DNA of 64,000 nucleotides, from assembly GCA_965153455.1 (NCBI GenBank), contig OZ234493.1, positions 25,720,213 to 25,784,212 on the forward strand, in the 5' to 3' direction. Each line of letters begins with the position of its first letter. Position 1 is the first letter of the stretch. The position numbers and the translations under genes are program-made. Below, piece after piece: positions 36,003-47,480 of this stretch. This DNA comes from Sphagnum compactum (Eukaryota > Bryophyta > Sphagnopsida > Sphagnales). Below the pieces are notes generated by a model, which worked only from the letters and a program-made list of their open reading frames with translations, had not been told where the DNA came from and ran no database searches.

Positions 36003-36530
36003 TGTTTATTTGTTTGGATGTCACCATGTCATAACCCTCCCAAACCATGAAGGCCTTGACTTTGGTTTGGTATTGGTAGAAATCCCTTGATGTGGTGGTG
36101 TGCACATTTGTTGTTTTAGAAATTTTCAAACCAACGGAACAAAAGTGATTGAATTTCAAATAATTTTCACCTTTGGAATTTAACAATGTTTAGGCAAGCT
36201 CTATAAGAACTTTGAAGTTATGCCCACTTTGATCAAAATAATATTGTGATGGGTGACCTTATAGGAGGTTTAATGTACTTGGGCCAAGTAAACCAATGTT
36301 AATTTATTTTTTCATTTTTTTGTAATTGAAAAATTCACAAAATTTAACCAAATTCTTTTTAAAAAATTTTGAATTTACAATACAGAAAAAAAATCCAAAA
36401 ATTTCCCCAATTTCTTTGTTGAAGAATGGTGAAATTTCTCCCCCCAAAAAAGGGGTGTTTGTCCAATTTCCTCTCATCATCATCGATGTACCCTTACTCC
36501 TTCATTTTTCCCAATTTTGTGAGTTAGGTG
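33650..36530. other. AT-rich intergenic DNA, no gene seen
   Basis: No recognised gene. Open frames of 60-100 codons (33,559 plus; 34,730, 34,906, 35,582, 35,721 and 35,944 minus) have no motif. A C run lies at about 35,370-35,397 and an (at)n run at about 35,957-36,000. GC is low throughout. Confidence 0.45.
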
Positions 36531-36534
36531 GACT

Positions 36535-36780
36535 TGTAATCATCCACAAGAGGAAATGAGCCAAATTTGGCTACAAAAAAGTAGATTTGTTTTGGGAACC
36601 CTGCTTTGTTTTGGCTACCTCTAGGAAACTATTGTCTAAATATGGAAACCTTAGCCTTTCTTTTCCTCAAAATATGGCTACCTTGGATCCTTTTTTCCCA
36701 AAAACAAATCCTTTGTACCATTTGCAATGGATTTTTATTTACTTTTGTGGCCAAGATGCCAAAATTTTCCACAATTTTTT
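36535..36780 (+). repeat. Dispersed repeat family, copy A
   Basis: It begins 'taatcatccacaagagga', then 'gccaaatttggctacaa', 'ttttgggaacc...', 'attgtctaaatatgg' and 'cctttgtacca'. The same ordered words appear in direct orientation at 44,001-44,215 and in inverse orientation at about 48,895-49,075. Three diverged copies in one window suggest a moderately abundant mobile-element family that I cannot classify. The frames overlapping it (36,587-36,842) are not conserved between copies. Confidence 0.65.
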
Positions 36781-38220
36781 TAAAAAGAAAAGAAAAGAAA
36801 ATGATCCCAGCACATATTGCAATCTCTAGTGAATTTGTTTGAAGGCCAAGACAATTGAGCCACATAATTTTAACTAGGGTTCGTTTATGAATATTCCTTG
36901 ATAAATCTTATGTACGTTACCATAGCCTAGGGTGAGTTTCCACTATGGACAAAATGAATAATAATTATTATTATTATTATTTTCAAAAATAATAATAAAT
37001 GTTTATTTTTATTTATTTTTAATGATCGAACTATGATATCCTCATATGAGGAGTGAAAATTATTCAGATTGTAACATGCAATAATTATGATGGTTCTCAA
37101 CACCGTAGCTTCATATTTTCATGAAAATTTGTTTCACTATCTTTAAAATTATTTAATGATGAAACTGACCCACCCTAGGCTAAAGTACATTAATATTTTA
37201 CTTATTTATGGGGACGGACATCAACAAATATGTGCTCAAGACTCTTTCAAATGAGAGGGAACCGCATAAATTTGCTGTATCCAACAAAAGGCCATGGATG
37301 CACGGAAAGCATTCACGGAAAGCATTCCATCCAATTTTCCTAAATGTATTTGGAGGCCACTTTATATGTATGAATGTCCCCTGAATTTAATCTCGCCCCT
37401 TCAATGACCAACTTAGGGTTACGGACAATGTATTTCTTTCACTTTACGAATATCTTTAATAACCTTTCAACTGTTGTAGGACAAGATAATAGGCCTTATC
37501 TTTTCCATTTCTTTTTTACAAATAAAAAGAAAAAGAAAAATGACCACTCATGCAACCTTGAAACAAATTGGCCCCAAAAAATCAATTTGTGTGAAATGAT
37601 TGGATTTTCCAATCCACAGCTCATCAAATATGTGTACACCTTAAACTGGTTCAAAGCTTGTGGCTTAGAAGAGATTTTTGGGGGTTGTTGTAATGAAATT
37701 TGCTTCAAATGATACTTAAGGAAAATTTTCACACTTTTATTATGACACTTATTCATTGTGTTAGTTGAATGTTATTTGATTGCACTATTGTGAACAAAGC
37801 TTAGAATTAAATAGGATTGAGTATCCCAAATAATATATAAAAATAAATCTATGAACAAGTTTGAAATGCACCAATCAACAGATGATGTTCTATTGAAGAT
37901 AAATATTGAGGATATTGATTCCAATGACGACTTTCATTTTCCGAAGCCCATTCAAACTTTAAAACGCTTAAGGACTTATCCATATGTTATTGGTGAAAAT
38001 GAAGGTGATAGATATCTCACAACTCATATACAAGGACTTTTGTGTAGGGTAAAAAGCCCCAAGTTGGGGGCATTCCCAAAGTAAGAGGCCTAGAATAGGT
38101 CCATAGCCAAGTTGAGTCTTCACAAGATGGATGGAATGTCTCCAAATCGTGGGCCTCACCCTCACAATACAACTCAAAACGAACCTTATCGTAAGATGAT
38201 GTAGGCCACAATGCAATAGG
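36781..38220. other. AT-rich intergenic DNA, no gene seen
   Basis: No recognised gene. A 112-codon plus frame (37,374-37,712) and its minus shadow carry no motif. (tta)n runs lie at about 36,965-36,985. Confidence 0.45.
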
Positions 38221-38232
38221 AGTAGGAGGGAT

Positions 38233-38317
38233 CTTATGCCTACTTTTTAGGAGTGTGAGGAAAGTTACACCTATTCGTAGGTGTAAGGTGCCCCAACTCC
38301 TGAATAATAGGCATAAG
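38233..38317. repeat. Nested hairpin with perfect inner 9-bp stem
   Basis: The outer arms cttatgcctactttttaggagt (38,233-38,254) and actcctgaataataggcataag (38,296-38,317) pair well with a few mismatches. Inside, ttacaccta-ttcg-taggtgtaa (38,265-38,286) is a perfect 9-bp stem with a four-base loop. The whole is compact, about 85 bp. It may be a small foldback element or part of an RNA; nothing identifies a known RNA family. Confidence 0.65.
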
Positions 38318-38319
38318 AG

Positions 38320-40110
38320 CCCTTTTGTTTTCAAGGAATAATATTCATAGAAATGAGGTGGCCTCCAAATACACTAAATTTTTCAAATAAATAAAAAATA
38401 AAAATTAGAATATTTATATTTTTTCTTCTAATAAATAGAAATATATATGTATTAAACAAGGAAGCTAACAAAATAACTTAGTGTAAGCCCCTCTACCTCC
38501 GATACTCCAAAGCCAACACTTGACCAGTTGTTGATGTGGTGAAGGGTAGAAGATCAACCCTTTAGTTGTAGAAGCCATGAAGGCATGTTTGCATAATAGT
38601 AAGCTTTTTATTGGCATTTGAACCCGAAGGTGGGTGTAGCAAGCTTGTGTAGCAATAAGGCACTGTCGGCCACGATTTATTGGTCATCTACTAGGTTCAA
38701 TTTCATTGTTGAATTTGAACAAGTTCTCATGAATGAATTGTCAGAAACATGATAACAAAATTGGTTCAAACTTCAAACTCAAACTTTGCTTTTCCAAGTT
38801 TTGTTTCCTATTGTGTGGCCTGTAAGAGCATCTTCACCAGCAACAAAGACATATAAACTATATAATAACATGTACATAATACTTTGGATGGAACATAGCC
38901 TTTAAATAATAGACTTTGGGTCCCAGTTATTTCCTTTCGTAAAATTTTCATTCCCAGTTACATGTTTGATGCCCTATTATGTCAAAACTGGCCGTTCTCG
39001 TCCCCTAATCGCTTGACTTTACATAAAACTCTAATATAAAACTGAGTTTGGCCTTGTAAGTAGGTATGCACAAAGATACAGTAATTTTTACCCTTTAAAT
39101 TCTCTCCCTCTCCCTTTTTTTTCTAATACCTTTGTATAAATTTCCAAATCAGTGGTGTGTTTATTAATGAAGTTTTGCAGGGTTTTGATGATTTTTGCCC
39201 TGTTTATGGGTGGGGGATTGGGGATGAGCCATTTAAAAATTAATTTTCCCCCACCCGTAAATTTACAGATAAAAATGAGCACATGTTTACGGTGGGGATG
39301 GGTAAACAATTATTTAGCCTACCACCTTGGTGGCTTTTGCACACATTACATATATTTATTTTAAAATGCTGAAATTTTCAGAATATATTTTTCTCAAAGA
39401 TTTTTTAAAAAAAATGTAAAAATCAAGAATAGTTTGAAATATTCAGGAATATTTCATTTTTGAAAATAGAATCTTCAAAATTAATTAATTAATTAATTCA
39501 CAGATATGTGCTGAAACTGCCCCCTGTCCTACTACAGTAACACTCTATGTGAGGATGTGCTAAGCACTGGTAGAAGCAAAACAGAACACTAAAATATAAA
39601 TGACAACAAACAGCAATCCTGTCCAGGTTAAGTAGGTGGGACAGAACTGCCAGAGACTTTTCATTTAAAATTTTAATTAATTAATTAATTAATTATCTAA
39701 ATAATTAAATAATTAAATAATTTTTAAAGAGTTCCTGCCATCAGTCCAACCCTGCAGCTAGAACCATATACCTAGTAGCAGTGCAGGACTGACACCCAGA
39801 AAAAGTTCATTGGGGGGTGTTTAGCATGTCTGCAGTTTATAGGGTTAGGGTTTAAGGGGTTTATGGATATGGATAAAAGAGCAACAATGCATGATCCATC
39901 CAGTGTTCAATGACAGAGGCAGGGTGTAGGGTGTGTGTACAGGCAAAAAGACACCAAGCATGTTGTGTCCAAACCCTTTCAAAGCCGACCCAGCAACACT
40001 AAATAATCCTTGAAAGGAACAAAAGAAAAGCATCAAATTGCACAAGAAGTAATGTGCTACAAACCCATGTGTGTCTCTAACTAACTATTACACATTCAAC
40101 CATTATAGCA
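38320..40110. other. AT-rich intergenic DNA, no gene seen
   Basis: No recognised gene. (attaa)n/(aatt)n palindromic runs occur at about 39,480-39,500 and 39,668-39,720. A telobox-like 'gggttagggttta' lies at about 39,841-39,854. Confidence 0.45.
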
Positions 40111-40115
40111 CCTCC

Positions 40116-40325
40116 ATTGCTATCTGATTTGTGACAGACAATGCCTCTTTCTTTTTTTTTAGTTCATGGTCTTCTATTTTATTAGTGTTGTCCTGATTGC
40201 TAGCCCATTTGTGATAGACGATGCCTTTTTAATAAATTAAAAAAAAAATCATGATCTTTTATTTTATTAGTGTATTAGTGGTGTCCTAATTGCTAGCCGA
40301 TTTGTGACAGATGAATGCCTTTTTA
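40116..40325 (+). repeat. Imperfect ~75-95-bp tandem repeat, three copies
   Basis: Each copy contains 'ttgcta[t/g]c..atttgtga[c/t]ag' followed by 'atgcct' plus a T- or A-rich tract and 'tattttattagtg'. Copies start at about 40,117, 40,196 and 40,289. Copy 3 contains an extra 'tattagtgg' insertion before it. Confidence 0.65.
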
Positions 40326-41850
40326 AAAAATTACTATACGGGGTTTTTCTTTTTTATTGTTATTAGCTCACTCAAGATAACTTAGAAAGCAAAATCAAAT
40401 CATCAAATCCAGCAATTCCATTGATCTTGGAGGAAAGGGAAAAAACAACAACGACTACAACAACAACAACAACGCTTTAGGCTTACACACAATCCATATT
40501 CTGCTGAACATTGAAGATAATGGTATCTTTGTACCATTTTCATTGGTCGTCTCAAATTCTCACAAACGTACCAAAACGTTATTATAACACATTTGAACTC
40601 TTAGTAGTTCGCTCAAGATAAGCAAAGACAAAACAAAATTCCATCTATGCAATCGAGCCAATATCATTAGCCATAACAATTTTTTCTGCACCCGTTGTTG
40701 GTACACTCAAGCTTATTCAACACCCTCTTTATATTATTAATACACTGATTTTATAGCCCTTGTCTGTATACTGTATACAACATACAGACAAGGTTTTTTT
40801 TTTTTTAAAAGAAGAAGAAGAAGAAGAAGAAGAAGAAAAAGAAAACATTGTAAGCCAACTAGGTACCTACTACTTGTACCTAGTAGCCTCACAGATCCAA
40901 CTTGACCTCCATGTGCAGTTGCAGTATAAGATCAGCTTGAACCTGAATCTCCTACTACCTAAGCTACAGAACAAAACTGGATGCTCACTTGGGGGTGTAG
41001 GGGTTTCACACTGGCTTGCTTTTTGTGGCTCTGAAGCATGTGATTGGCTTGCTGCAATAGGGGCATGTACTCGTTGCCTTTTTGCTTTCACACTGGTCCC
41101 AACTTCACCCAAAAGTTTGTCTTTATCCTATTTGGCACTCTTTTCACAGCCATGCAAACAACTGGCATCACAAAAGGTTAAAGAAAGAAACAGTCTGAAA
41201 GTGTACTTATTTACTTCCCTCTGAATTAGGTCTAAGGAATACATTGGTACCCAGGCTTGGCCAGACTTCACCAGAAGCCCAGGGTTTAGTTTTAGGGTTT
41301 AAATGCTTCATCAGCATTGGGTGCTTATTGCAGGCAGTACAAAAGAACTACTGCCTGCTTCTTCTTCTTTTTCCCTTGTCTACCCTTGACCCTGATCCAT
41401 CTTTTTTTGAGGATGATGCCCAGACACACTTTGGCTCCATGTTACCCACATTTTGGGTCTGTGATTGACACCTAATGCTCAAATTGTGCATATCAGACCC
41501 AAGGTGTGTAAGGGGCAGCACCCAAACGTTTCTGGGCACCTCCAGACACACTTTGAACTGGAAATTGGGGAAATTGGGCAGTTGGGAGAAAAAGAAGCCC
41601 TACGCTGATTTAATGTCTTCCTTCTTCACCACATAGGAATTAAGAACCAGACCCTAATACGGGCAGATTGCCATTAAAAATAACCCTTGGAACAATGCAA
41701 AATGAGCCAATAGGAGCTCGGGGTCCCTTCCTCTGGGGCAGGAGGAGGCCTACGGATGACATTGTCAACTTGGATCGTTCTCGTGTTAACTGGAAGTGCA
41801 AATGCATTTCGGTTATAATTAATCAGAAATTTACTTTTTGAACAGCTCCA
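40326..41850. other. Intergenic DNA, no gene identified
   Basis: A (aag)n microsatellite at about 40,808-40,838 produces a glutamate run in the 154-codon frame 40,760-41,224, which has no other protein character. A 74-codon frame at 41,244-41,468 is unrecognised. A telobox-like 'tttagttttagggttta' lies at about 41,286-41,302. Confidence 0.45.
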
Positions 41851-41852
41851 AT

Positions 41853-42192
41853 GGTGCTCAGTATGTGACCCTGGGAAACATTTCTCACATCCAAGTTTTA
41901 GTTATTTACTTTTATTTCCAATTCCCCCCCCCCCCGCCCATAAAACTGGAACTGGGACTTCAATGGATAGGAGACAATTCATAGAAAACCACCTGGAGCA
42001 ATCCATATGATTGGCCAATCAGAAACAGGGATTGGGCAGTCAGATCCTATTTATTACACTTTTCTCTGGCAAGTGTTAAGCTTTGCTGTGCCTCTCTTAC
42101 AAGCCTCAGCAAAACCGTGCAAAAAAGTGCTGAGCCAAACTGGCAATGTTTTGACATCCAATTTTAATTTGCAGGCTCACATACTGAGCACC
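41853..42192 (+). mobile_element. TIR-bounded repeat, copy 1 (MITE-like, 340 bp)
   Basis: It starts with ggtgctcagtatgtgacc and ends with ggctcacatactgagcacc, so the outer ~16-18 bp are inverted repeats of each other. The internal sequence aligns in the same order and orientation with copy 2 at 43,472-43,824: 'tttctcacatccaagttt', 'cagtcagatc', 'atttattacactttct', 'gcctcagcaaa', 'tgttttgac'. No transposase frame is present. No target-site duplication is clear. Confidence 0.65.
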
Positions 42193-42199
42193 GGTGGTG

Positions 42200-42870
42200 G
42201 AGTTGCTCAAGCACTGTGTCATGATGTCAGGTCGAAGAGAGGAGGAGGACTCCAGCTCCAAAACTTGCATTATCAGCAGAGAATGCATAATCGGATCCGT
42301 TGTTCCCAACTGAGGAGAATGCCTTATGGTACAGTTGGGAGCAACCGACGATGAGAATGCATTTTGGAATGGTTGGGAACGAGTGAGGATGATGCTGTCT
42401 CACCAAGTCATCAAAGGGCGATAGGAGAAGAAATGGATATTAAAAAAAAGACTTGTTTAACGTAACTATTTTTGTTTAATGCAATTATTTTTTGTTTCAT
42501 ACAACTAAAAAATAATTGCATTTCAGAAGACAAGTGTAGTTGCATTAGATAAATCATTAATAGCCTTTGTTTTGTTTTTTTGAGGATGTTTCGATAATCC
42601 TCAATGACAAAGAATATTTGAATTGTACAAAAAAAATTTAAAAATGGACCTAGGCTTTACTTATAAAGCTGTCAAAACACATGACAACTATGTATATATA
42701 TATATATATATGTGCCTAGTGGCTGAGAGAGAGAAAAAAGCTTGCAACATGATATGTCGGACTGCAAGCAAAAGCTGAAGAGACAGAAAAAACAGAAGGG
42801 AGAGAGAATATGTTGCCCAGTGTTTTGCTACTCTCATCATGTGCATATTTTGCTTGGCAGTGTTTGGTGG
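42200..42870. other. Intergenic DNA between repeats
   Basis: No gene seen. An (ta)n run lies at about 42,692-42,711. The words 'aactatttttgtttaatgcaa' recur at 42,460-42,510. Confidence 0.4.
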
Positions 42871-42878
42871 TCTGCTAC

Positions 42879-42974
42879 ATGAAGTGTGATGATATTTAAG
42901 TAAGTTATCTTCAAGATGCAACTTCATATAAATCAATTATGAAGATAACTTACTTAAATATCATCACACTTCAT
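42879..42974. repeat. Perfect 35-bp inverted repeat (hairpin, 26-nt loop)
   Basis: The left arm 42,879-42,913 begins atgaagtgtgatgatattta and ends gttatcttca. The right arm 42,940-42,974 is its exact reverse complement over 35 nt; the loop is 26 nt. A transcript from either strand would form a long perfect stem, as expected for a young foldback element or a source of small RNAs. No matching target gene is known to me. Confidence 0.9.
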
Positions 42975-43256
42975 AGTTCCAATATATAAAGAATAGTGAT
43001 CCGTGTAGAAGCTGACTGCTTCTCATCCATTTCTTTGTCTAGAGGGTAATGAAGCTCTTCTGCTCAAATAATGATCCCGGTGTTTGTTGTTGTTGTGGCT
43101 TCCCTTTTTGTTCTTTGTTTCTTTGGGTAGTTTTTTGTTGGCGATTGTGAGGTGAGAAAAGACTAATTGTCAATGGGTATTATTACATCAATACTACAAT
43201 TGTTACCATTATTAATAGCAATGTCAATCATTATAAATATTATCGCTATTACTTAG

Positions 43257-43415
43257 GGAAATTTTTTAATTCACACCTTTTTTGGTTAAATTCACACCCA
43301 TTCCTTTGAACTGAGTTCAGCACACCTTTCCTTTGAACTAAGTTCAGTACACCTTTCCTTTGAACGCGCGAAGGGTGTGAATTCAACCAAAAAAGGTGTG
43401 AATTTAAAATTTTCC
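43257..43415. mobile_element. 159-bp MITE with 8-bp TSD (hAT-like)
   Basis: Terminal inverted repeats of about 43 bp (left ggaaattttttaattcacac...; right reverse complement ggaaaattttaaattcacac...) enclose three ~25-bp tandem units, 'cctttcctttgaact[g/a]a'. Both sides carry the identical 8-bp direct repeat ttacttag (43,249-43,256 and 43,416-43,423). An 8-bp duplication is the hallmark of hAT-superfamily insertion. It has no coding capacity and is non-autonomous. Confidence 0.9.
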
Positions 43416-43471
43416 TTACTTAGAATAAAAATCACTATTGTTAATTGAAGGTCTCAGAGAATCACCAGCTC

Positions 43472-43824
43472 TGCTCAGTATGTGACCCCTGCAAAAATAT
43501 TTCTCACATCCAAGTTTAGTTATCTACTTTTTTTTTGCAACCCCGTTACCCTGCGAATACACGCGAAATTGAGACTGCAAATAACTGGGTGCAGCAAACC
43601 ATCTGGACCAAGCATTATGAAACGCCACTCCAAAACAGGGAGGACCAGTCAGATCATATTTATTACACTCTTCTTTAGCAGGTGGGGCAGCTTTGTTGTA
43701 CCTTTCGCCAGCCTCAGCAAACTGTGCACGAATGCTGGGCCAAAACCATTTTGCTCAACCAAACGGGCATGTTTTGACTCTTCTTCATTCAATTTTTTAA
43801 TATTCAGGGCAACATACTGAGCAC
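43472..43824 (+). mobile_element. TIR-bounded repeat, copy 2 (MITE-like, 353 bp)
   Basis: Second copy of the element at 41,853-42,192, in direct orientation. It starts tgctcagtatgtgaccc and ends gcaacatactgagca. On the minus strand it keeps an open frame from about 43,820 to 43,655 (starting AQYVALNIKKLNEEESKHAR), which in copy 1 is broken. That frame has no recognised family, so I do not call a gene. Confidence 0.6.
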
Positions 43825-44000
43825 TGCTGGGGATGCTCTTAGGTCCCAAACTAAGTCCTATCCTTGTGATAGATTTTGCTATTTTGTGAAATTATGGTAT
43901 TTGAGAAAGGTTTGATAGATGTTGAAGGGAACTGATATCATATTTTTCAAAAAATTGCTAGGCATAAGGAATCACACATGTTCAAAAACTAGTAAATCAA

Positions 44001-44215
44001 GTGATCATCCACAAGAGGACATAGCCAAATTTGGCTACAACGAAGAAAGTACAAAAATTTAGGAATTGTGGTATATTTTGGGGACATGTCAAAACCCATT
44101 GTCTAAATTTGGCAATCTCAAATTTTGTTTCCTCCAAATCTGGTGACTTTGGACCATTCTTAAAAAAAACTCCTTTGCACTAGCTTTTCTTTTTGGGTCA
44201 TCAACTGGGAAAAAA
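44001..44215 (+). repeat. Dispersed repeat family, copy B
   Basis: Direct, diverged copy of the repeat at 36,535-36,780: 'gatcatccacaagagga', 'agccaaatttggctacaa', 'attgtctaaatttgg', 'cctttgca'. Confidence 0.65.
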
Positions 44216-45760
44216 TCATAAATGTTTAATGACTGCTTTAGAGTTCTTAACATATGTTGTCTAACCAGAAATAATCAACCTTTTCAATCACAATAATCAT
44301 TCATTCAAAACCTCAAAAATAAAAAACCACTTGATAATCATGCAACCTTTTCTTGTGGTGAAATTTCACCACTTAATGACCCAATAAATAAATAAATTGG
44401 GACTTTGACAAAAGGGTTTTTTGGGGGAAAACACTAGTGTGAGGTCAATATTTGATTTTTAAAATAATAGTCAGATGTAAGTTGTCAAAAAGTAATTTAA
44501 GAACCACATTGGTCCAGGGTTTTTATTTTAGGTTTTTTTATAGAACCGCCTGGGTTTGAGCTTTTGAAACCTAGGGTTTGACAAGTATGAGGCAAGGATA
44601 GGGTTTTTATTAATGATATTTTTGGTCCATTACATGATTTTTTACCAAATACCCAAATAATATAAGAATTACATTGTTTAACAACTACCTTGACCCAAAT
44701 GTTTGAAGAAAAAAAAAGCCCTAATTCTTAAACTCCAAGCCATAAAGTTCTCATAAGTTACATAAATGTTTTTGTAACTTTTGTTATATAACTACATCTA
44801 AATTAAAAAAACTACCTCGAATATTGAAGCATTAGAATGAATATCTTTTGTCAATTTTGTGAGTTTTTGGCAAACCCCCTTTTACTCCATGATGTTTTAT
44901 CTTTTACACCCTTCGACTCACATCCTTGAACTTGACAACAATAATCTAAAGGCATAAAACACCACCCACAAATAAGCCAAGTGGCACATTCATTTCACAC
45001 AATAAACAAACAAAACACATAATGGAAATAGAAGATGACCCATAGATGGTTGCAAACACAAAACACATACAAAAACAAGACCAAGAAAACACACAAAGCA
45101 AAAGATCAATAAAGTACATATGACTAAAAAGACATACAACACATTCTTTTCATAATAAAACACATTTGCAATTTTTACACACAAAAAACACATGCACATA
45201 GGATTGAAGACTAATAGAAAACAATTTGGCTCTCAAGTCACTTGCACATTCATAGAATACAAAGCACAAACAACCATAAAACACAACACAAACATTCAAC
45301 ATCTAGTTTGTTAAGCAAAGCTTGCAAGAAGAAAACAGAAAAAAGTGACATTAGCTATTATTCATTTAGAACTAGTTAGTTTGGCCATAGAAGACACAAC
45401 ACAAACACCAACCACCCATCTATCCAATAGAACTTGCAAGAAAAAAGGGTAGAAAATTGCACAAATTGTGGTTCATTTTGGATTAACTAGTTGTCATTAA
45501 AAAATGACACAAACACACATTAATCTAACGAAGTATGCAAGAAAAAGAAAGTGGCAATTGTGGTGGCTCATTTTAACTATTAGTTTTGTCTTCAAGCCAT
45601 GCAACAAGTCCATGACATAAGACACAAACAAGAGACATATAGCTAGAAGCCACATAACAAACACATACACAATAGAAAACCAAATCATTCAGACACAAGT
45701 GGATACACAACACAAAACAAAAAATTATACATAATGAAACTTTAAAACATGTAATTTGAT
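44216..45760. other. AT-rich intergenic DNA, no gene seen
   Basis: No certain gene. The stretch 44,990-45,760 is rich in 'acacaaa' and 'acacaac' words and lies downstream of the hAT relic; minus frames at 44,990 and 45,497 are low in complexity. It may be the 3' part of the hAT element. Confidence 0.4.
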
Positions 45761-45769
45761 CTACACATG

Positions 45770-47480
45770 GTAGTGTTGATTCTAATAATGGAAAAAATGT
45801 GCTCTATTTTGATTTGGTTAGCTGAGATGCAAAACATTTGTCATGCTAATATAATAATGGTTGGAAACTTATGTTCTTTTTTAACCACCAAAATAAAGCA
45901 CATTTTGCATCCATTTACATCAATAAGATAAGAAAAAATTCTAACAAGCTTTCTTGACACGATGTTTTTGTAAATGCTTTCACCAATTTGTGTTATTTAA
46001 AGAAATTTTTTAAATGTAATTGTGATTGAAGTTTGTCAAGTTATGTAGACATGGTAAGCATCAACAACTTGTGTGCTTCAATTGATAAAGGCAATAACAA
46101 TTTTTGATCATATTCAACAATGACAATGGCAAATAATGGAAAAAAATGTTAATCAAGTGCATGTTTTAAACCTTGGATCAAACATGAATGTCAACATGTT
46201 GTGCATTTTTTCCTTGTCAAATGCCCATTAGAAAAAAAAGGGTAAAATGGCTTCCAATACTTGTTGCGTCATGTGAACCATGAATCGTTACAACTCATGA
46301 TCCAAAATGCCTTCTTCAACTAGGCTATTAGAACACAAACAAATGAAAATTCTTTGCAAATTTCCCAACAAGTTGGAATCATAAATTGTAAGGTATTTGT
46401 GAATAACCAATGACTATGATTTTGGTTTATAACACAACTATTCACCATTGGTGACATAACAACAATTTTCATCCTTAGAGAGAGCATATGTTGATTATCT
46501 TTGTTTATTATAACATAATGCAATGGCACATTGAAAAGTTAAAGCATTCTAGAATCTAAGTTCTAGGAATCCAATCACAATAAATAGATTCAAAATAACT
46601 ATTAGATTTTAACAAAATAAATTCAAATTGGGTGTACTTGGTTTTCACAATCATGTTTAATTTTATGAGCCTTAATTCAAAATCAATACAAGTTTTATCC
46701 CATCTTGCCTACCCTTGCTAGACTTCTTTAACCAAGTAATGCATTTAAGAATGTTAGCTCGAACGTATTTTACAAATACATAGTTCAAGCCATAAACCTC
46801 TTTGTCATCTATAGTAACATATTAATGTGCCTTGGAAAGTGCATGTCCAAAGCATGAACTATCAAATGGCTAGACAACATGGCCAAGTTACAACATGATA
46901 CAATTGAAATCAAGGCACTAACACAAGTTTGCAAGTTGGACTCTTCATCCTTCACATAAGTAATAATCATTTTAGTCAATAAAAACTTGTTCAAAAATTG
47001 CTACAATTTGGAACCATAGTTGTTGCATTAGTGATTTGTCACCTCAAATAGACCAATAGTGACATGTTTTGCTTTTCGATCACTTGAGAAAGTTAATAAT
47101 GGCAACAAAGACATTGTGTGCCCGTCTTGACATCCATATATAAAATGTACATGTGGCCAATAGGTGATTAACTAATACATGTATAACTTTTTCCACAAAA
47201 ACCTTCCTACTATATAGGAACACAACCTTTAGACGCAACGTATGCACCAACCTTTGCAACCATATGGATTTAATAGTCTTCATAAGCAATAACTCTTTAA
47301 CCACAAACACCATTAGATCTTCCAACAATCCAATATGTGTTGCATCATTTTTTTCAAATTTATTTTAGAAGAGAAAAATTGAGAAATAGCATTTGCAAAT
47401 ACGTTTGCCATAATTTGGTGAACTCATGATTCAATGGAGCTTTGGGGATTTTTTTTTGAATTTTTTTCAATAAGGTGCCA
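45770..47480 (-). pseudogene. Decayed hAT transposase
   Basis: Read on the minus strand, fragments in several frames appear in the correct order for a plant hAT transposase. First comes the RKVFVEKVIHVLVNHL segment and, after a stop, the catalytic-core start FYIWMSRRAHNVFVAIINF (47,080-47,260). Next are VTIGLFEVTNH and IITYVKDEESNLQTCVSAL (about 46,880-47,060), and finally the C-terminal dimerisation region EHKFPTIIILA and NQIKIEHIFSI (about 45,785-45,880). Many stops and frameshifts interrupt it, so it is dead. The order and the WMSR and KDE.SNL segments match the RNase-H-like hAT core and C-terminal hAT domain (PF05699). Element ends were not found. Confidence 0.82.

Noticed and set aside
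40760-41224. 154-codon frame with a glutamate run
   Set aside because: The run is an (aag)n microsatellite and the rest lacks any protein family or coding signal.
43655-43820. Possible cystatin-like peptide on the minus strand of repeat copy 2
   Set aside because: The resemblance is limited to a few residues around AQYV and lacks the QxVxG motif; more likely chance within a repeat.
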